Source: Paenibacillus lacisoli
Lineage (GTDB): Bacteria; Bacillota; Bacilli; Paenibacillales; Paenibacillaceae
Direction: 5' to 3'
Assembly (NCBI RefSeq): GCF_030580655.1
Contig: NZ_JAUQTB010000006.1
Span: 1 to 64,000, forward strand
Length of the DNA stretch: 64,000 bases
The notes under the pieces are model-generated. The model had not been told where the DNA came from, made no database searches, and worked only from the letters and a program-made list of their open reading frames with translations. Numbering within the stretch: position 1 is the first letter of the stretch; each line of letters begins with the position of its first letter. This document shows positions 7,890 through 17,423 of the stretch, piece after piece. The position numbers and the translations under genes were made by a program.

Positions 7890-9020
7890 CTAGCGGGCAA
7901 CTGCTGAACGGAGCACCTCTTCTACAGGCACGTAGGTATAACCCAAGTCCTTGGCGACAGCTTGGAACGTAACATGACCGTTCATGACGTTCACTCCACT
8001 CTGAAGAGCCCGGCTGCCGAGGATAGCCTGCGCGGCGCCCAGGTCCGCTAATTGAAGTACGAATGGCATCGTTGCATTGGTCAAGGCGATTGTGGAAGTC
8101 TGCGGTACGGCGCCCGGCATATTTGCTACAGCATAATGTACCACACCATGCCGAATATAGGTTGGGTTATCGTGAGTCGTAATATGGTCAATAGTCTCGA
8201 CGATCCCGCCCTGATCGATGGCGACATCAACGATAACAGAACCTGGCTTCATAGCCTGGACCATGGTTCCGGTCACAAGCTTCGGTGCTTTTGCACCTGG
8301 GATCAATACAGCTCCGATCAGCAAATCGGCATCTACTACCGCTTGTGCTAGGTTATGCGGATTGGAGACGAGGGTAGTGATTTGGCTTCCGAAGATGTCG
8401 TCCAGCTGCCGCAGGCGGCTTAAGCTCAGGTCCAGCAGGGTCACGCTTGCCCCAAGGCCGACAGCCAGCTTGGCTGCATTGGTGCCAACAACACCGCCGC
8501 CGATAATAGCCACCTTCCCGCGTTGTACACCAGGTACACCTGCGAGCAGAATACCTTTGCCGCCCTTCGGTCTCTCCAGCAGCTGAGCCCCAATCTGTAC
8601 GGCCATCCGGCCGGCTACCTCACTCATTGGTGTCAGCAGCGGCAGGGTCCCGTTGACTTCAATCGTCTCGTAGGCAATCGCTGTAACCCCGCTCTCCACC
8701 AGGGCTTGAGCCAGAGCAGACTCGGCCGCCAGGTGCAGGTAGGTGAACAGAATCAGTCCTTTGCGGAAAAAACCATACTCGGCAGGGAGCGGTTCTTTTA
8801 CTTTCATAATCATATCGGCCTGCCCCCACACCTCAGATGCCTGACCAACGATGGAGGCTCCAACTGCAGCATAAGCTTCATCCGGGAAGCCGCTCTCTGC
8901 ACCGGCGTGATGTTCCACCAGTACGGAATGTCCATGCTGAATCAGCTGTGCGACGCCTGTAGGTGTTGCAGCGACACGGTTTTCGTTATTTTTGATTTCT
9001 TTGGGGATACCGATCATCAT
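7890..9020 (-). CDS. ald: Alanine dehydrogenase
   Basis: Reversibly deaminates L-alanine to pyruvate and ammonia with NAD+; in Bacillales it supports growth on alanine and sporulation. The 376 residues match the B. subtilis enzyme closely in length. Catalytic residues fall at the family positions: R15, K75 (in KVKEPLP) and H96 (in TYLHLA). The NAD-binding loop [10 protein letters not shown] follows near residue 174. Start ATG is preceded by AGAGGTG with seven-base spacing. The divergent neighbour is a PucR-type regulator, as in the B. subtilis ald-adeR arrangement. Confidence 0.96.
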   Translation of the reverse strand: MMIGIPKEIKNNENRVAATPTGVAQLIQHGHSVLVEHHAGAESGFPDEAYAAVGASIVGQASEVWGQADMIMKVKEPLPAEYGFFRKGLILFTYLHLAAESALAQALVESGVTAIAYETIEVNGTLPLLTPMSEVAGRMAVQIGAQLLERPKGGKGILLAGVPGVQRGKVAIIGGGVVGTNAAKLAVGLGASVTLLDLSLSRLRQLDDIFGSQITTLVSNPHNLAQAVVDADLLIGAVLIPGAKAPKLVTGTMVQAMKPGSVIVDVAIDQGGIVETIDHITTHDNPTYIRHGVVHYAVANMPGAVPQTSTIALTNATMPFVLQLADLGAAQAILGSRALQSGVNVMNGHVTFQAVAKDLGYTYVPVEEVLRSAVAR

Positions 9021-9243
9021 TGGGAATCACCTCTTCAGGGAATGGGTCAAGCTAGTAGGAGCTGAGTGGTTATGTTAACTTTGATTCCAGTGTACTGACG
9101 ATAAGAAGGACTTGCATCATACAAAATGTATAAGATTATTAATTTGATAGTCGACATTATGGTGAACAGGGCTGTAATCTATATTTACAATCGAGAATAC
9201 GTGTTACCAAATATAACGTAGATGTAGCTAGATTCAGGAAAGG

Positions 9244-10914
9244 GTGATCCTTATCGCAGTACATCAAACGTTGACGATTCGGGACATGCTGAAGCGTCCA
9301 ATCTTCCAGCGTGCACGTTTGGCGGCAGGAGCAGGAGGAATTGAACGCAGGGTTGGCTGGGTGCATGTGCTGGAGATTACCCGCGTTCAGCCCTTCGTCA
9401 ATCCGAATGATTTGATTCTCTCCACAGGCCTGTGGCTGAAGAGGGACACGGCCGAACGCCTGGAGTATATGGAGCAGTTGATGATGCAGGATGCAGCGGG
9501 TCTGTGTGTGGAATTCGGCACCAGCATTGACCAGGTCCCCCAGGAAGTGATGGAGCTCGCCGACCAGCATGATTTCCCCTTGATTATTTTTGAACAGCCT
9601 GTCCGCTTTGTGGAGATTACGCAGGATATTCACTCGCTTCTGATTAATCGTCAGCATCAGCTGCTCAGGGATCTGGAGAACTTTTCACGGAGGCTGCAGC
9701 AGCAGACACAGCGCAGCAGTGATGTGACAGCTCTGCTGCGTCAGCTTCATGAGACGGTCTCCAGACCCGTGGTTTATATCTCTTCTCTGGAGACGAACCG
9801 TTATGTGCCTGCCATGTCTTCCCGGCAAAGTGAAGCGATTGTCACGCTATACCAGCAGGAGGTGGAGAACAAGCCTGCGGCAGCCGGTGATGAGCTGCTG
9901 CTCTTTGGAATGGAGGATGGGAGCTCGGTGCTGTTCCAGCCAGTCGTCTGTTTCGGCCAGATTTTCTCAGCGGTAGGCATGGTTCTCCATCAGACACCAA
10001 CCGAAGCGATGCCGCTGCTGCTGGACTATACAGCGAAGGCGGCAGCGACCCTGGTGCTTCGCACCCAGTTTCTAGAGGAGAAGCTGCAGCGCAGCCAGAA
10101 CGAGCTCATACAGGATCTGCTGAGCGGCAGCCTGGCCAGCGAGGAACAGGCACAGAGCCGGATGGGATTAAGAGTGCTGATGAAGGGGGAATACCGGTTT
10201 GCCGGAGGTGTCTTGGAGATTGAAGCTCTGACAGGCGGGCTAGTCCAGGAGAGCCGCGAAGCCGTCCATCAGGATATATTGATTCTGCTCCGCTCGCTGC
10301 TCAAGAAGAATGGTCTGCACAATCTGGTGATGCCCAAAGGAAACCAGATTTATATATTGTGTGCCAAGGAAGCTGTCCATCAGCAATCCATGGGAAGAGT
10401 GACTGAGGCCCTGTACAGCATTGTAAGTCAATTGAAAAGGTACGCGGAGGAGCAGGGAAAAGGGATACGCATTCATGCAGGCTTTGGCCGTTACCGGAAC
10501 CGGATGATCTTGTCGGGGGCCAGCTTTGAAGAGGGTTATCAGGTTATAGAGGTAACGCGCAGTGTGCCGGCAATGAAAGGACAGCTGTTCTATGACCGGC
10601 TGGGTATATACCAGCTGCTGAAGGCTGTACCTGCGAAGTCCATGCTGACAACGTTTGTGGAGGATCATCTGGGGGTATTGATCAACTATGACAGGGAACA
10701 CCAGCTGCAGCTGGTGCAGACCCTTGAGATGTATTACCAATGTTTCGGTTCGAAGCGGGAAACGGCGGAGCGGCTGTTCATTCACAGGCAGACGCTATAT
10801 AACCGGCTGGATAAAATCGGAGAACTGATCGGAGGCAATCTGCTCGAGTCCGAAACCCGGCAGTGTCTGGAGATGGCGCTGCTGGCCTACCGAATGCTGC
10901 AGATGCAGCCCTGA
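9244..10914 (+). CDS. adeR: PucR-family transcriptional regulator, likely alanine-responsive activator of ald
   Basis: Cytoplasmic regulator of 556 residues. An N-terminal PucR-type sensing domain covers about residues 10-130, then a coiled helical stretch (142-165), a GGDEF-like middle domain and a C-terminal PucR helix-turn-helix (SKRETAERLFIHRQTLYNRL, about 505-524). In B. subtilis AdeR activates ald; the divergent position beside ald supports the same role, which is inference. The start is uncertain: GTG 9244 has AGGA five bases upstream, but the GTG itself lies inside AAAGGGTGATC, a very good ribosome site whose ideal start position holds only an in-frame ATC; TTG at 9274 is another candidate. 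Confidence 0.88.
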   Translation: MILIAVHQTLTIRDMLKRPIFQRARLAAGAGGIERRVGWVHVLEITRVQPFVNPNDLILSTGLWLKRDTAERLEYMEQLMMQDAAGLCVEFGTSIDQVPQEVMELADQHDFPLIIFEQPVRFVEITQDIHSLLINRQHQLLRDLENFSRRLQQQTQRSSDVTALLRQLHETVSRPVVYISSLETNRYVPAMSSRQSEAIVTLYQQEVENKPAAAGDELLLFGMEDGSSVLFQPVVCFGQIFSAVGMVLHQTPTEAMPLLLDYTAKAAATLVLRTQFLEEKLQRSQNELIQDLLSGSLASEEQAQSRMGLRVLMKGEYRFAGGVLEIEALTGGLVQESREAVHQDILILLRSLLKKNGLHNLVMPKGNQIYILCAKEAVHQQSMGRVTEALYSIVSQLKRYAEEQGKGIRIHAGFGRYRNRMILSGASFEEGYQVIEVTRSVPAMKGQLFYDRLGIYQLLKAVPAKSMLTTFVEDHLGVLINYDREHQLQLVQTLEMYYQCFGSKRETAERLFIHRQTLYNRLDKIGELIGGNLLESETRQCLEMALLAYRMLQMQP

Positions 10915-10942
10915 GAATATGAAAAATAGCACGGTTAGCGGC

Positions 10943-11521
10943 CTATTCCATGTGAGGCGGCCTTCTACCGCGCTGCAAATCCCGGATGCTGAGGCCAAAA
11001 TCCATCTGTAGATGAGGATAGTCGGGGAAATCCGCCCAATCTCCACCCCATGTAAAACCGAGGGCTTTGGCGGCCGTGACGATCTCTGACCAGTCGGGGA
11101 TGCCATTGCCGTTGCCGTCATACTTCATATCCCAGACAACTCCGCCGTCCGGTGTCCGGATGGCAAAATCGATTGCAAGGCCGTAGTTGTGGTAAGATTC
11201 GCCGCCGCGGGCTTGGGTAACCACTTTGCCAGCCGTGGTCCGTCCCTGATTGTAGAGCTTATCCTGCTCGGCCGGGCTGCGGAAACCTTCAGTAATCATC
11301 ATATGAATGCCTTTGGCGCGTACCTGCTGTACCAGTTCATTTTTGGCACGGAGGACGGCTGGATCAAGCCCGCTAACGGGAGTCGTGTCTATTCTTTTTT
11401 TCTGTGTGTGATCTTCAAGCCAGGATAGGCCGTCGGTCCAGATCCATATAAAAGCCAATCCGGCAAATATCAGTAACCAGGGCAGCCGGCTGGTGCGTTT
11501 GCGATACATTTTGCGTTGCAT
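10943..11521 (-). CDS. M15 family peptidoglycan peptidase (CwlK/VanY-like), membrane anchored
   Basis: Zinc peptidase acting on cell-wall peptides, either L-alanyl-D-glutamate endopeptidase or D,D-carboxypeptidase. The 192 residues begin with a basic N-terminus and one membrane segment (14-29), which probably anchors it with the catalytic domain outside. The zinc set is complete: H111 and D118 in SYHNYGLAIDF, and H170 in DYPHLQM with the general base D167. The insert DMKYDGNGNGIPDW (131-144) looks like a short calcium-binding or EF-type loop, as in other CwlK-like enzymes. Start ATG follows AGGAGTGACTT. Single gene. Confidence 0.9.
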   Translation of the reverse strand: MQRKMYRKRTSRLPWLLIFAGLAFIWIWTDGLSWLEDHTQKKRIDTTPVSGLDPAVLRAKNELVQQVRAKGIHMMITEGFRSPAEQDKLYNQGRTTAGKVVTQARGGESYHNYGLAIDFAIRTPDGGVVWDMKYDGNGNGIPDWSEIVTAAKALGFTWGGDWADFPDYPHLQMDFGLSIRDLQRGRRPPHME

Positions 11522-11718
11522 AAGTCACTCCTGTTGTTGGTATGGATAAGTGCATCAACTGATATTGTACCGTGAATGGCACACAAAACAAAAGCCCTCC
11601 TTGCAGGCAGGCCTTAAGAAGTAATAATGGATATAAACTGGGAATATCTGATCATTCATTTTCGGCCATATGGTAAAATAGAATTCGGAAAATTAAGCTT
11701 GAAAGGCAGGGATGCGAC

Positions 11719-12636
11719 ATGGCAATGTATCCGCAGTGGTCCTATTCGCAGTCCAGAGCCAACATGTTCAATGAATGCCTGCGTAAATATTATTATCATT
11801 ATTACGGGGCTCATAACGGCTGGAGCGCTGACAAGGGGACGCCGGAGCAGGTGCATATCTATCGGTTAAAGCAGATGAGCAATCTCTACCTGGTATTCGG
11901 TGATCTGGCACATCGGATGTGTGAGTCATCCATCCGGCAGTGGGACGAGCATCAGAGTGTACCGCGGCTCGAATTTCTCGCCGCTGCCATGAAGAAGCAG
12001 CTGAATGAGGCGTACCAACAGTCCATGCAGCGGGAGGCTTGGCAGGAGCATCCCCGTGAACGCGTGATGCTGTCCGAAATTTACTATGAAGACGAACGTC
12101 TGGATGACCGCATTGCCCTGATTCGGGAACGTCAGCAGGCTTGTGTGGAACATCTGTATACATCACAGTCTTGGAAGGATGTCACCAGCAGGGACTGCAG
12201 CATTTTGGAGATCGAGAAATGGGATACGATGACGCTGTACGACACTAAGGTCTATATCAAGATGGACTTGCTGTACCGGCGGAGCGGCGGGAACCTGGTT
12301 ATCGTGGATTGGAAAACGGGACGGGAGGACGACTTTACAGATCAACTGTATCTGTATGCCGCCTATGTGCAGGATAAATATAATGTTCCGCTCGAACAGA
12401 TCGAACTTCGGGTAGAGTATCTCGTGAGCGGGGAGCATCAGGATTATACCGTGACCCGCGAGGACATTGAAGCGGTTGAGAACCGTGTCCGTTATGAGAT
12501 TGAAGAGATGAAGGTCTGCCTCGCAGATAATTACTATAACCGTCCGAAGGAGATATCCTTTTTTACACCAATGCCTTCAAGAAGAGTATGCGGAGAGTGC
12601 AATTACCGGGAGATTTGTGCATACAGGGAAGTGTGA
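11719..12636 (+). CDS. Stand-alone PD-(D/E)XK nuclease-family protein with Fe-S cysteines (RecB/Cas4-like)
   Basis: A 305-residue protein consisting of a RecB/AddB/Cas4-type nuclease domain only. Visible elements: G61-H65 (GDLAH), D183 (KMDLL), D197-x-K199 (VDWKTG) and the QxxxY helix (Q209-Y213), the full catalytic set. Four cysteines, C20 near the N-terminus and C291-x2-C294-x5-C300 at the C-terminus, match the [4Fe-4S] staple of AddB and Cas4. No helicase, CRISPR or cas gene is nearby, so it is probably a repair or DNA end-processing exonuclease rather than a spacer-acquisition protein. Function is inferred from the fold. Start follows AGGGATGCGAC. Confidence 0.82.
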   Translation: MAMYPQWSYSQSRANMFNECLRKYYYHYYGAHNGWSADKGTPEQVHIYRLKQMSNLYLVFGDLAHRMCESSIRQWDEHQSVPRLEFLAAAMKKQLNEAYQQSMQREAWQEHPRERVMLSEIYYEDERLDDRIALIRERQQACVEHLYTSQSWKDVTSRDCSILEIEKWDTMTLYDTKVYIKMDLLYRRSGGNLVIVDWKTGREDDFTDQLYLYAAYVQDKYNVPLEQIELRVEYLVSGEHQDYTVTREDIEAVENRVRYEIEEMKVCLADNYYNRPKEISFFTPMPSRRVCGECNYREICAYREV

Positions 12637-12701
12637 AAACGTATCCAACCTATTTGCAATCATGATAAAATAATCTCGATTCTTGAAGAGGGAGTGAGAC
12701 C

Positions 12702-13361
12702 ATGTCAGCAAAGGGTACAACAATTTTATTCCAGGGGGATTCCATCACCGACGGGGGACGTTCCCGCAACGATGATCCTAATCATTTTCTCGGTCATGGT
12801 TATGCCTATATCATAGCAGCACGACTGGGGCAGGAGCTGGCCGATCAGCAGCCGGTATTCCTGAATCGCGGAGTCAGCGGGGACCGGGCTTCAGACCTGT
12901 ATGCGCGCTGGAACGAGGACTGCATCAGCCATCGTCCGGATCTGCTCAGCATCCTGGTTGGAGTGAATGACGCGTGGCGCAGTATGAATGGAGAGCCGAG
13001 CGGTGTGACCGACCGTTTTGAACGGGCCTACCGCCATCTTTTGCAGGAGACACGTGAAGTACTGCCGGAAACGGGCCTGGTGCTGTGTGAGCCGTTCATT
13101 CTGCGCACGGGCGCAACCGAGGAGAAATGGGAGCAGTGGCAGGAGCGGGTCGGCCAATATCAGGAAGCGACCAAGGCGCTGGCTGCAGAATTCGGGGCTG
13201 TCTTCGTCCCGCTGCAGGATGCCCTGAATCAGGCGGAGGAACGGGCTGAAGCGGCTTATTGGCTGTGGGATGGAGTCCATCCGACGGCTGCAGGACACGA
13301 GCTTATTGCCGGGCGCTGGCTGGAGGTGGTACAGGGCAGCCCGCTGGCCATCCGCTCGTAG
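12702..13361 (+). CDS. SGNH/GDSL hydrolase, similar to acetylxylan esterase Axe2
   Basis: Serine esterase of the flavodoxin-like SGNH family, 219 residues without signal peptide, so cytoplasmic. The four blocks are complete: GDSI with nucleophile S14, NRGVSG (oxyanion glycine about 57-60), GVND with N89, and DGVHP with D190 and H193. Length and block I (GDSITD) resemble Geobacillus Axe2, which deacetylates xylo-oligosaccharides inside the cell; the substrate here is an inference. Start follows GAGGGAGTGAGACC. The next gene is 135 bases downstream on the same strand. Confidence 0.86.
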   Translation: MSAKGTTILFQGDSITDGGRSRNDDPNHFLGHGYAYIIAARLGQELADQQPVFLNRGVSGDRASDLYARWNEDCISHRPDLLSILVGVNDAWRSMNGEPSGVTDRFERAYRHLLQETREVLPETGLVLCEPFILRTGATEEKWEQWQERVGQYQEATKALAAEFGAVFVPLQDALNQAEERAEAAYWLWDGVHPTAAGHELIAGRWLEVVQGSPLAIRS

Positions 13362-13496
13362 CTCATTCGTATGGTAGCAATGAAATAAACACGATCTAGT
13401 AGGACGCATCGAAAATGGGTAATGACAGATTATATATATCATGTCATAAACCGAGGAGGTGCGTCTTATTCCGTTAAAGCGGGATAAGAGTCAGCC

Positions 13497-14849
13497 GTGG
13501 AAACTGTAAATATTATTCTGGTTATTCTTTTAATTGCCTGTACTGCATTTTTTGTTGCTTCTGAATATTCCATTATCCGTGTCCGTGTCTCGCGGATTAA
13601 CCAGCTGGTGGCCGAAGGCAACAAAAACGCAGCTGCGGTGAAGAACATTATTTCCCGGTTGGATGAATTTCTGTCTGCCTGCCAACTGGGGACGACTTTA
13701 ACGTCCATGGCCTTGGGCTGGCTCGGGGAATCGACCGTTGAGGAGCTTCTGCATCCTGTATTCTCCCTGTTCCATCTCCCGGGTTCGATCGAAAGCATCT
13801 TGTCTTTCCTGATCGCATTCCTCATTCTGACGTACCTGGAGGTTGTGATCGGTGAACTGGTTCCGAAGACCTTCGCCATTCAGGTGGCGGAACCGATGGC
13901 TTTATTCTTCGCGCGCCCTTTGACGGTATTCTATAAAATTACATATCCGTTCAACTGGATTCTCAGCCGTTCTTCCCGCCTGATTACAGGCGTGTTCGGG
14001 ATCAAGCCGGTCTCTGAAGAGGATGCTGCACTAAGTGAAGCCGAACTGCGGATTGCTTTGTCAGAAGGCTACCGGAGCGGTGAAATTACACCGACAGAAT
14101 ACCGTTATCTGAATAATGTGTTTGACTTTGATGACCGTGCGGCCCGGGAGATCATGGTACCGCGGACCGGCATTGTCGCCATTGCCCATGACGCGACGGC
14201 CGCTGATTTTCTCACAGAGATTGACGCCAAAGCCTACGACTTCCTGCCTGTTGCGATGGAAGGGGACCGGGATCAGATCGTCGGTCTGCTCCATGTGAAA
14301 GAGACGCTGCACCAGATTGCCCGCAGGCAGCAGGGGCCGGAACAGCCGATCGCGCCTTATATCCAGCCCATTTTGCAGGTGATTGAGACTATTCAAGCCC
14401 GGGACCTGCTGGCGCAAATGCAGAAGCGGCGTATCCCGGTAGCAGTCCTGCTCGATGAATATGGCGGAACATCGGGGATGGTGACACTGGAGGATATTAT
14501 GGAAGAAATTGTCGGGGACATTCCGTCCTATTCGGATCCGAAGTCGGAAGCAACACCTTTGATTAGCAAGGAAAGCGACAACCGGTATCTGTTTAGCTCC
14601 CAGGTTCTGATTCATGATGTCAATCGTCTCTTGGGAACTGATATGGAGAACAGTGAGGTGTTCACTTTAGGGGGCTGGATGCTGTCCCGCAAATTTGATC
14701 TTCGTGAAGGAGAGCGCATGCAGGTGGACGAATGGACCCTAACAGCACTGGAGAAGCAGGGCCACCGCCTGGGGCGGATCGAAGCGGTGCGCGTTAATGA
14801 AGGTGAACGCCTAAAAAAAACGGGCGACCCAGCCGATAAGAATCAGTAA
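13497..14849 (+). CDS. CNNM/CorC-type transporter (HlyC/CorC family) with CBS domains
   Basis: Membrane protein of 450 residues: an N-terminal CNNM domain with about four hydrophobic segments (residues 5-165), a paired CBS domain (about 205-340, with IMVPRTGIVAI and EYGGTSGMVTLEDIMEEIVGDI motifs), and a C-terminal CorC/HlyC domain. The family moves or regulates Mg2+, Co2+ or Na+. The GTG start at 13497 follows an in-frame stop at 13485 and has only a weak ribosome site. A very strong AGGAGGTG stands 40 bases upstream without a matching start for this frame (see findings). Confidence 0.88.
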   Translation: METVNIILVILLIACTAFFVASEYSIIRVRVSRINQLVAEGNKNAAAVKNIISRLDEFLSACQLGTTLTSMALGWLGESTVEELLHPVFSLFHLPGSIESILSFLIAFLILTYLEVVIGELVPKTFAIQVAEPMALFFARPLTVFYKITYPFNWILSRSSRLITGVFGIKPVSEEDAALSEAELRIALSEGYRSGEITPTEYRYLNNVFDFDDRAAREIMVPRTGIVAIAHDATAADFLTEIDAKAYDFLPVAMEGDRDQIVGLLHVKETLHQIARRQQGPEQPIAPYIQPILQVIETIQARDLLAQMQKRRIPVAVLLDEYGGTSGMVTLEDIMEEIVGDIPSYSDPKSEATPLISKESDNRYLFSSQVLIHDVNRLLGTDMENSEVFTLGGWMLSRKFDLREGERMQVDEWTLTALEKQGHRLGRIEAVRVNEGERLKKTGDPADKNQ

Positions 14850-14933
14850 TGTGGCTTGTCTGTTAAATTGGTCACAAATACAGACCCATTTTTCTGGTAG
14901 ACTGTCCTTAAATTTGGGGGTTGGGGTGACGGT

Positions 14934-16208
14934 GTGAAATTGAATTTAGGCATGAAAATGGTAGCAGGATTTGTCCTTATATCTGCGATAACGTACGGGA
15001 CCAGCGCGTTTTTTATTTTTACACTTAAGCCATGGCTTGCCCCGCATATGTCAGATTGGCTCTATGTCAGCATAATTTTGCTGCTTGGGGTGTTATGGAG
15101 CGGTATTTTGGGATGGCTGACCTCGCGGCTCTTAACCAAGCCTATTGTGAAGCTGGCCAGTATTGCTCAGGAGGCTTCTTCCGGTCATCTCGGTATTACG
15201 GTGCCGGAGCGAAGTTCGGAGGACGAGATCAAGATACTGTACGATTCCTTCCGCAGCATGGTGGATAACATCAAGGATATGATTGACGATATTTCTTATA
15301 GTACAAATACTACTTCCCAGAATGCAGATACACTGAGTCAGGCGATTACGCATGCTACCTCCCAGATTGAAGCGATGACGAACGTAGTCGACGGGATTGT
15401 TGAGGGGGCGGACCGGCAGCGGCTGGCATCTGAAGAATCCCTGGAGACAGCAGATCATATGCTGCATGACTTTCAGTCCATGCGTAACAAGTCTGAAGAG
15501 ATGCGCCGCCTGACCGGGAGCATGGAAGAGTCCGTGTCGGATACCCAGTCGATCTTCAGCTCGCTTCTGGACGGCATGGAAGACCTTACACAATCTCATG
15601 AGCGTTCCCAGAACATGATTCGCAGTCTGGAGAAGGAAGCATCTCATATTGAGAAAATCACCTTCACGGTGAAAGACATTGCTGAACAGACGCACCTGCT
15701 GGCACTGAATGCATCTATAGAGGCTGCGCGAGCCGGTGAGGAGGGCAGCGGCTTCGCGGTCGTAGCCCAGCAGATCCGCACCCTAGCCGGGCAAAGCGCC
15801 GAGTCTGTACAGCAGATCAGCGAGCTGATCGACCGCGTTCAGCAGCAGATCCGTTCTACCGTTCAGCTGGTTCAGGACCAGAGCAGTCTCGTGTCCGAAG
15901 AAGCTAGCCGGACACGCTCTGTGGAGCAGACGCTGCAGCATCTCACGGCGACGGTTGCTCATTTTATCGATGGAATCCGGTTGATGGAATCCACGGTCTC
16001 CAAGCAGACCGACCGTGTTGAGCTGACTTACCGCCATATGAATCAAATTCAGGATATGGCCGGTCTCTTCGCAGAACAGGCCAAGCAGATCAACACGGCA
16101 GCCCATGAAGAGACCGCGATTATGCAGGAGATTACTTCCTCATCGGAAGAGTTGAAGACGCTGACAGAGAAGCTGCTGGTGAAGACGAAGTTTTTCAAAG
16201 TGTCCTGA
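14934..16208 (+). CDS. Methyl-accepting chemotaxis protein without an extracellular sensor domain
   Basis: Chemoreceptor of 424 residues. Two membrane helices (about 8-31 and 42-64) are joined by a loop of only about ten residues, so there is no outside ligand domain. A HAMP linker (about 62-118) and a cytoplasmic signalling coiled coil follow. The hairpin tip is recognisable ([20 protein letters not shown]), with [12 protein letters not shown] the CheA/CheW contact. It probably senses membrane state or an intracellular signal. GTG start at 14934 after GGGGTGACG. No chemotaxis genes nearby. Confidence 0.92.
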   Translation: MKLNLGMKMVAGFVLISAITYGTSAFFIFTLKPWLAPHMSDWLYVSIILLLGVLWSGILGWLTSRLLTKPIVKLASIAQEASSGHLGITVPERSSEDEIKILYDSFRSMVDNIKDMIDDISYSTNTTSQNADTLSQAITHATSQIEAMTNVVDGIVEGADRQRLASEESLETADHMLHDFQSMRNKSEEMRRLTGSMEESVSDTQSIFSSLLDGMEDLTQSHERSQNMIRSLEKEASHIEKITFTVKDIAEQTHLLALNASIEAARAGEEGSGFAVVAQQIRTLAGQSAESVQQISELIDRVQQQIRSTVQLVQDQSSLVSEEASRTRSVEQTLQHLTATVAHFIDGIRLMESTVSKQTDRVELTYRHMNQIQDMAGLFAEQAKQINTAAHEETAIMQEITSSSEELKTLTEKLLVKTKFFKVS

Positions 16209-16246
16209 TCCCAGCTATACGTATTCAAAGCCTCATATCGATAACT

Positions 16247-16285
16247 AAGGATGCTTCAGGCTCACCGGCCTGGAGCATCCTTTTT
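16247..16285 (+). terminator. Terminator after the chemoreceptor gene
   Basis: GGATGCT-CAGGC pairs with GCCTG-AGCATCC around a short loop, followed by TTTTT. Confidence 0.9.
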
Positions 16286-16306
16286 AAATGTACATGTTCA
16301 AGTTGC

Positions 16307-16333
16307 AAAAAAGCCCGGCTGTAGAGCCGGACC
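16307..16333 (-). terminator. Terminator of the 70-residue gene
   Basis: On the minus strand TCCGGCT-CTAC-AGCCGGGC followed by TTTTTT, placed just downstream of the stop codon at 16360. Confidence 0.85.
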
Positions 16334-16359
16334 TTCAACAAGCAATGGATGATCGGGAA

Positions 16360-16572
16360 TCAGGAGCGGATCTCGAAGAACTCGCAGGTGCTGCGGGAAT
16401 GATACTGCAGATCGCTAACGCTGGACTGGATAGCAACTATCTGATCGTCAAAGCGGATAATCGTCCCGCCGCTGCTGACCAGATGATCATCCTCAAATAC
16501 ACGAATGGATAGTTCCCGATCTAGAGCCTCCTGGAAGTCGGAATCGGTCAAAAGAACCCGGGTGGTCGGCAT
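16360..16572 (-). CDS. Small hypothetical protein (70 aa)
   Basis: Unrecognised 70-residue acidic protein, no signal peptide or membrane segment. Predicted mostly beta strands (SIRVFEDDHLVSS, GTIIRFDDQIVAIQ) and ending in a mixed tail. Considered real because AAAGGAG stands at good distance before the ATG and a terminator follows the stop. It faces the upstream gene convergently and the M50 gene divergently. Confidence 0.7.
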   Translation of the reverse strand: MPTTRVLLTDSDFQEALDRELSIRVFEDDHLVSSGGTIIRFDDQIVAIQSSVSDLQYHSRSTCEFFEIRS

Positions 16573-16690
16573 GATTTCAGTCTCCTTTGAAGATAGTGTA
16601 TGATGGATGACAAATATTCAAAAATCAATGGTGCATCAATATCATGATAAATCCTTATCAGGATTAGGGCAACGTTAAAGGGGGACATGA

Positions 16691-17356
16691 ATGAACAAGT
16701 GGCTGAAAACCATTCTATTTCTGGTCGGATCAGCTGTACTGACCCGCTTCATTCCATTTAGCTATCTGTTCCGTACGGTCGATACGATGATCCATGAAGC
16801 GGGGCATGCGCTGGTGACCCTGCTGACATCAGGACATGTGCAGCGGATTGTGCTGAACGCTGACCACAGCGGAGTGACCTACTCGACGATGTATTCAACC
16901 TGGAGCAGTGTCCTGACCGGATTGGCAGGTTACATGCTGGCCTCGCTCTGCGCACTGCTGCTCTTCTACTGGATGAGCCGGAAAAGATATGAGCGTGGGC
17001 TGTGGCTGCTGCTGGGTATTGCGGCATTGCTGCTGATGTTCTATGTACGTGAAGGTTACGGCTTATTCTGGCTGATCGGCTTTATTATCCTTACCGCACT
17101 GATTCAATATGGTCCGGCCTGGCTTCGGGTTTTCTATTATGGGCTGCTGGCTTTTCTGACTCTGGAAGAGTCCGTTGTAGGTCCGGTATACCTCCTTACA
17201 CGCTCCCTGTCCGCACCAGGCAGTGCGGGGGATGCAGCCAATCTGGCGAGGATGACAGGAATCCCTGCCATCTTCTGGGCAGCGGTCTTTCTTATCTTTG
17301 CTCTGTTGTGTGCCCGCTGGGCACTTGGAATGTTCCTACGCAGACGAAGGCGATAA
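16691..17356 (+). CDS. M50-family membrane metallopeptidase-like protein
   Basis: Integral membrane protein of 221 residues of the M50B type. The zinc motif HEAGH lies at residues 35-39 within the first hydrophobic region, followed by about five further membrane segments. The second metal-ligand motif of site-2 proteases (DG) is not obvious, as is usual in the short M50B group; whether it is proteolytic is uncertain. Start ATG follows AAAGGGGGACATGA. An AATCCT-ttatc-AGGATT-type inverted repeat lies just upstream (around 16652-16668). Confidence 0.82.
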   Translation: MNKWLKTILFLVGSAVLTRFIPFSYLFRTVDTMIHEAGHALVTLLTSGHVQRIVLNADHSGVTYSTMYSTWSSVLTGLAGYMLASLCALLLFYWMSRKRYERGLWLLLGIAALLLMFYVREGYGLFWLIGFIILTALIQYGPAWLRVFYYGLLAFLTLEESVVGPVYLLTRSLSAPGSAGDAANLARMTGIPAIFWAAVFLIFALLCARWALGMFLRRRRR

Positions 17357-17423
17357 CCGCATTCCCTTTTACACTCGTTATTACTATAATGGATGAAAAA
17401 GGGAAATGAAGGGAGGCTGTACC

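Noticed and set aside
11719..12636. Cas4 and a CRISPR system
   Set aside because: The nuclease resembles Cas4 but there are no repeats with spacers and no other cas genes.
13362..13496. Magnesium or c-di-AMP riboswitch before the CNNM gene
   Set aside because: The stretch is too short and lacks the conserved blocks of the M-box or ydaO motifs.
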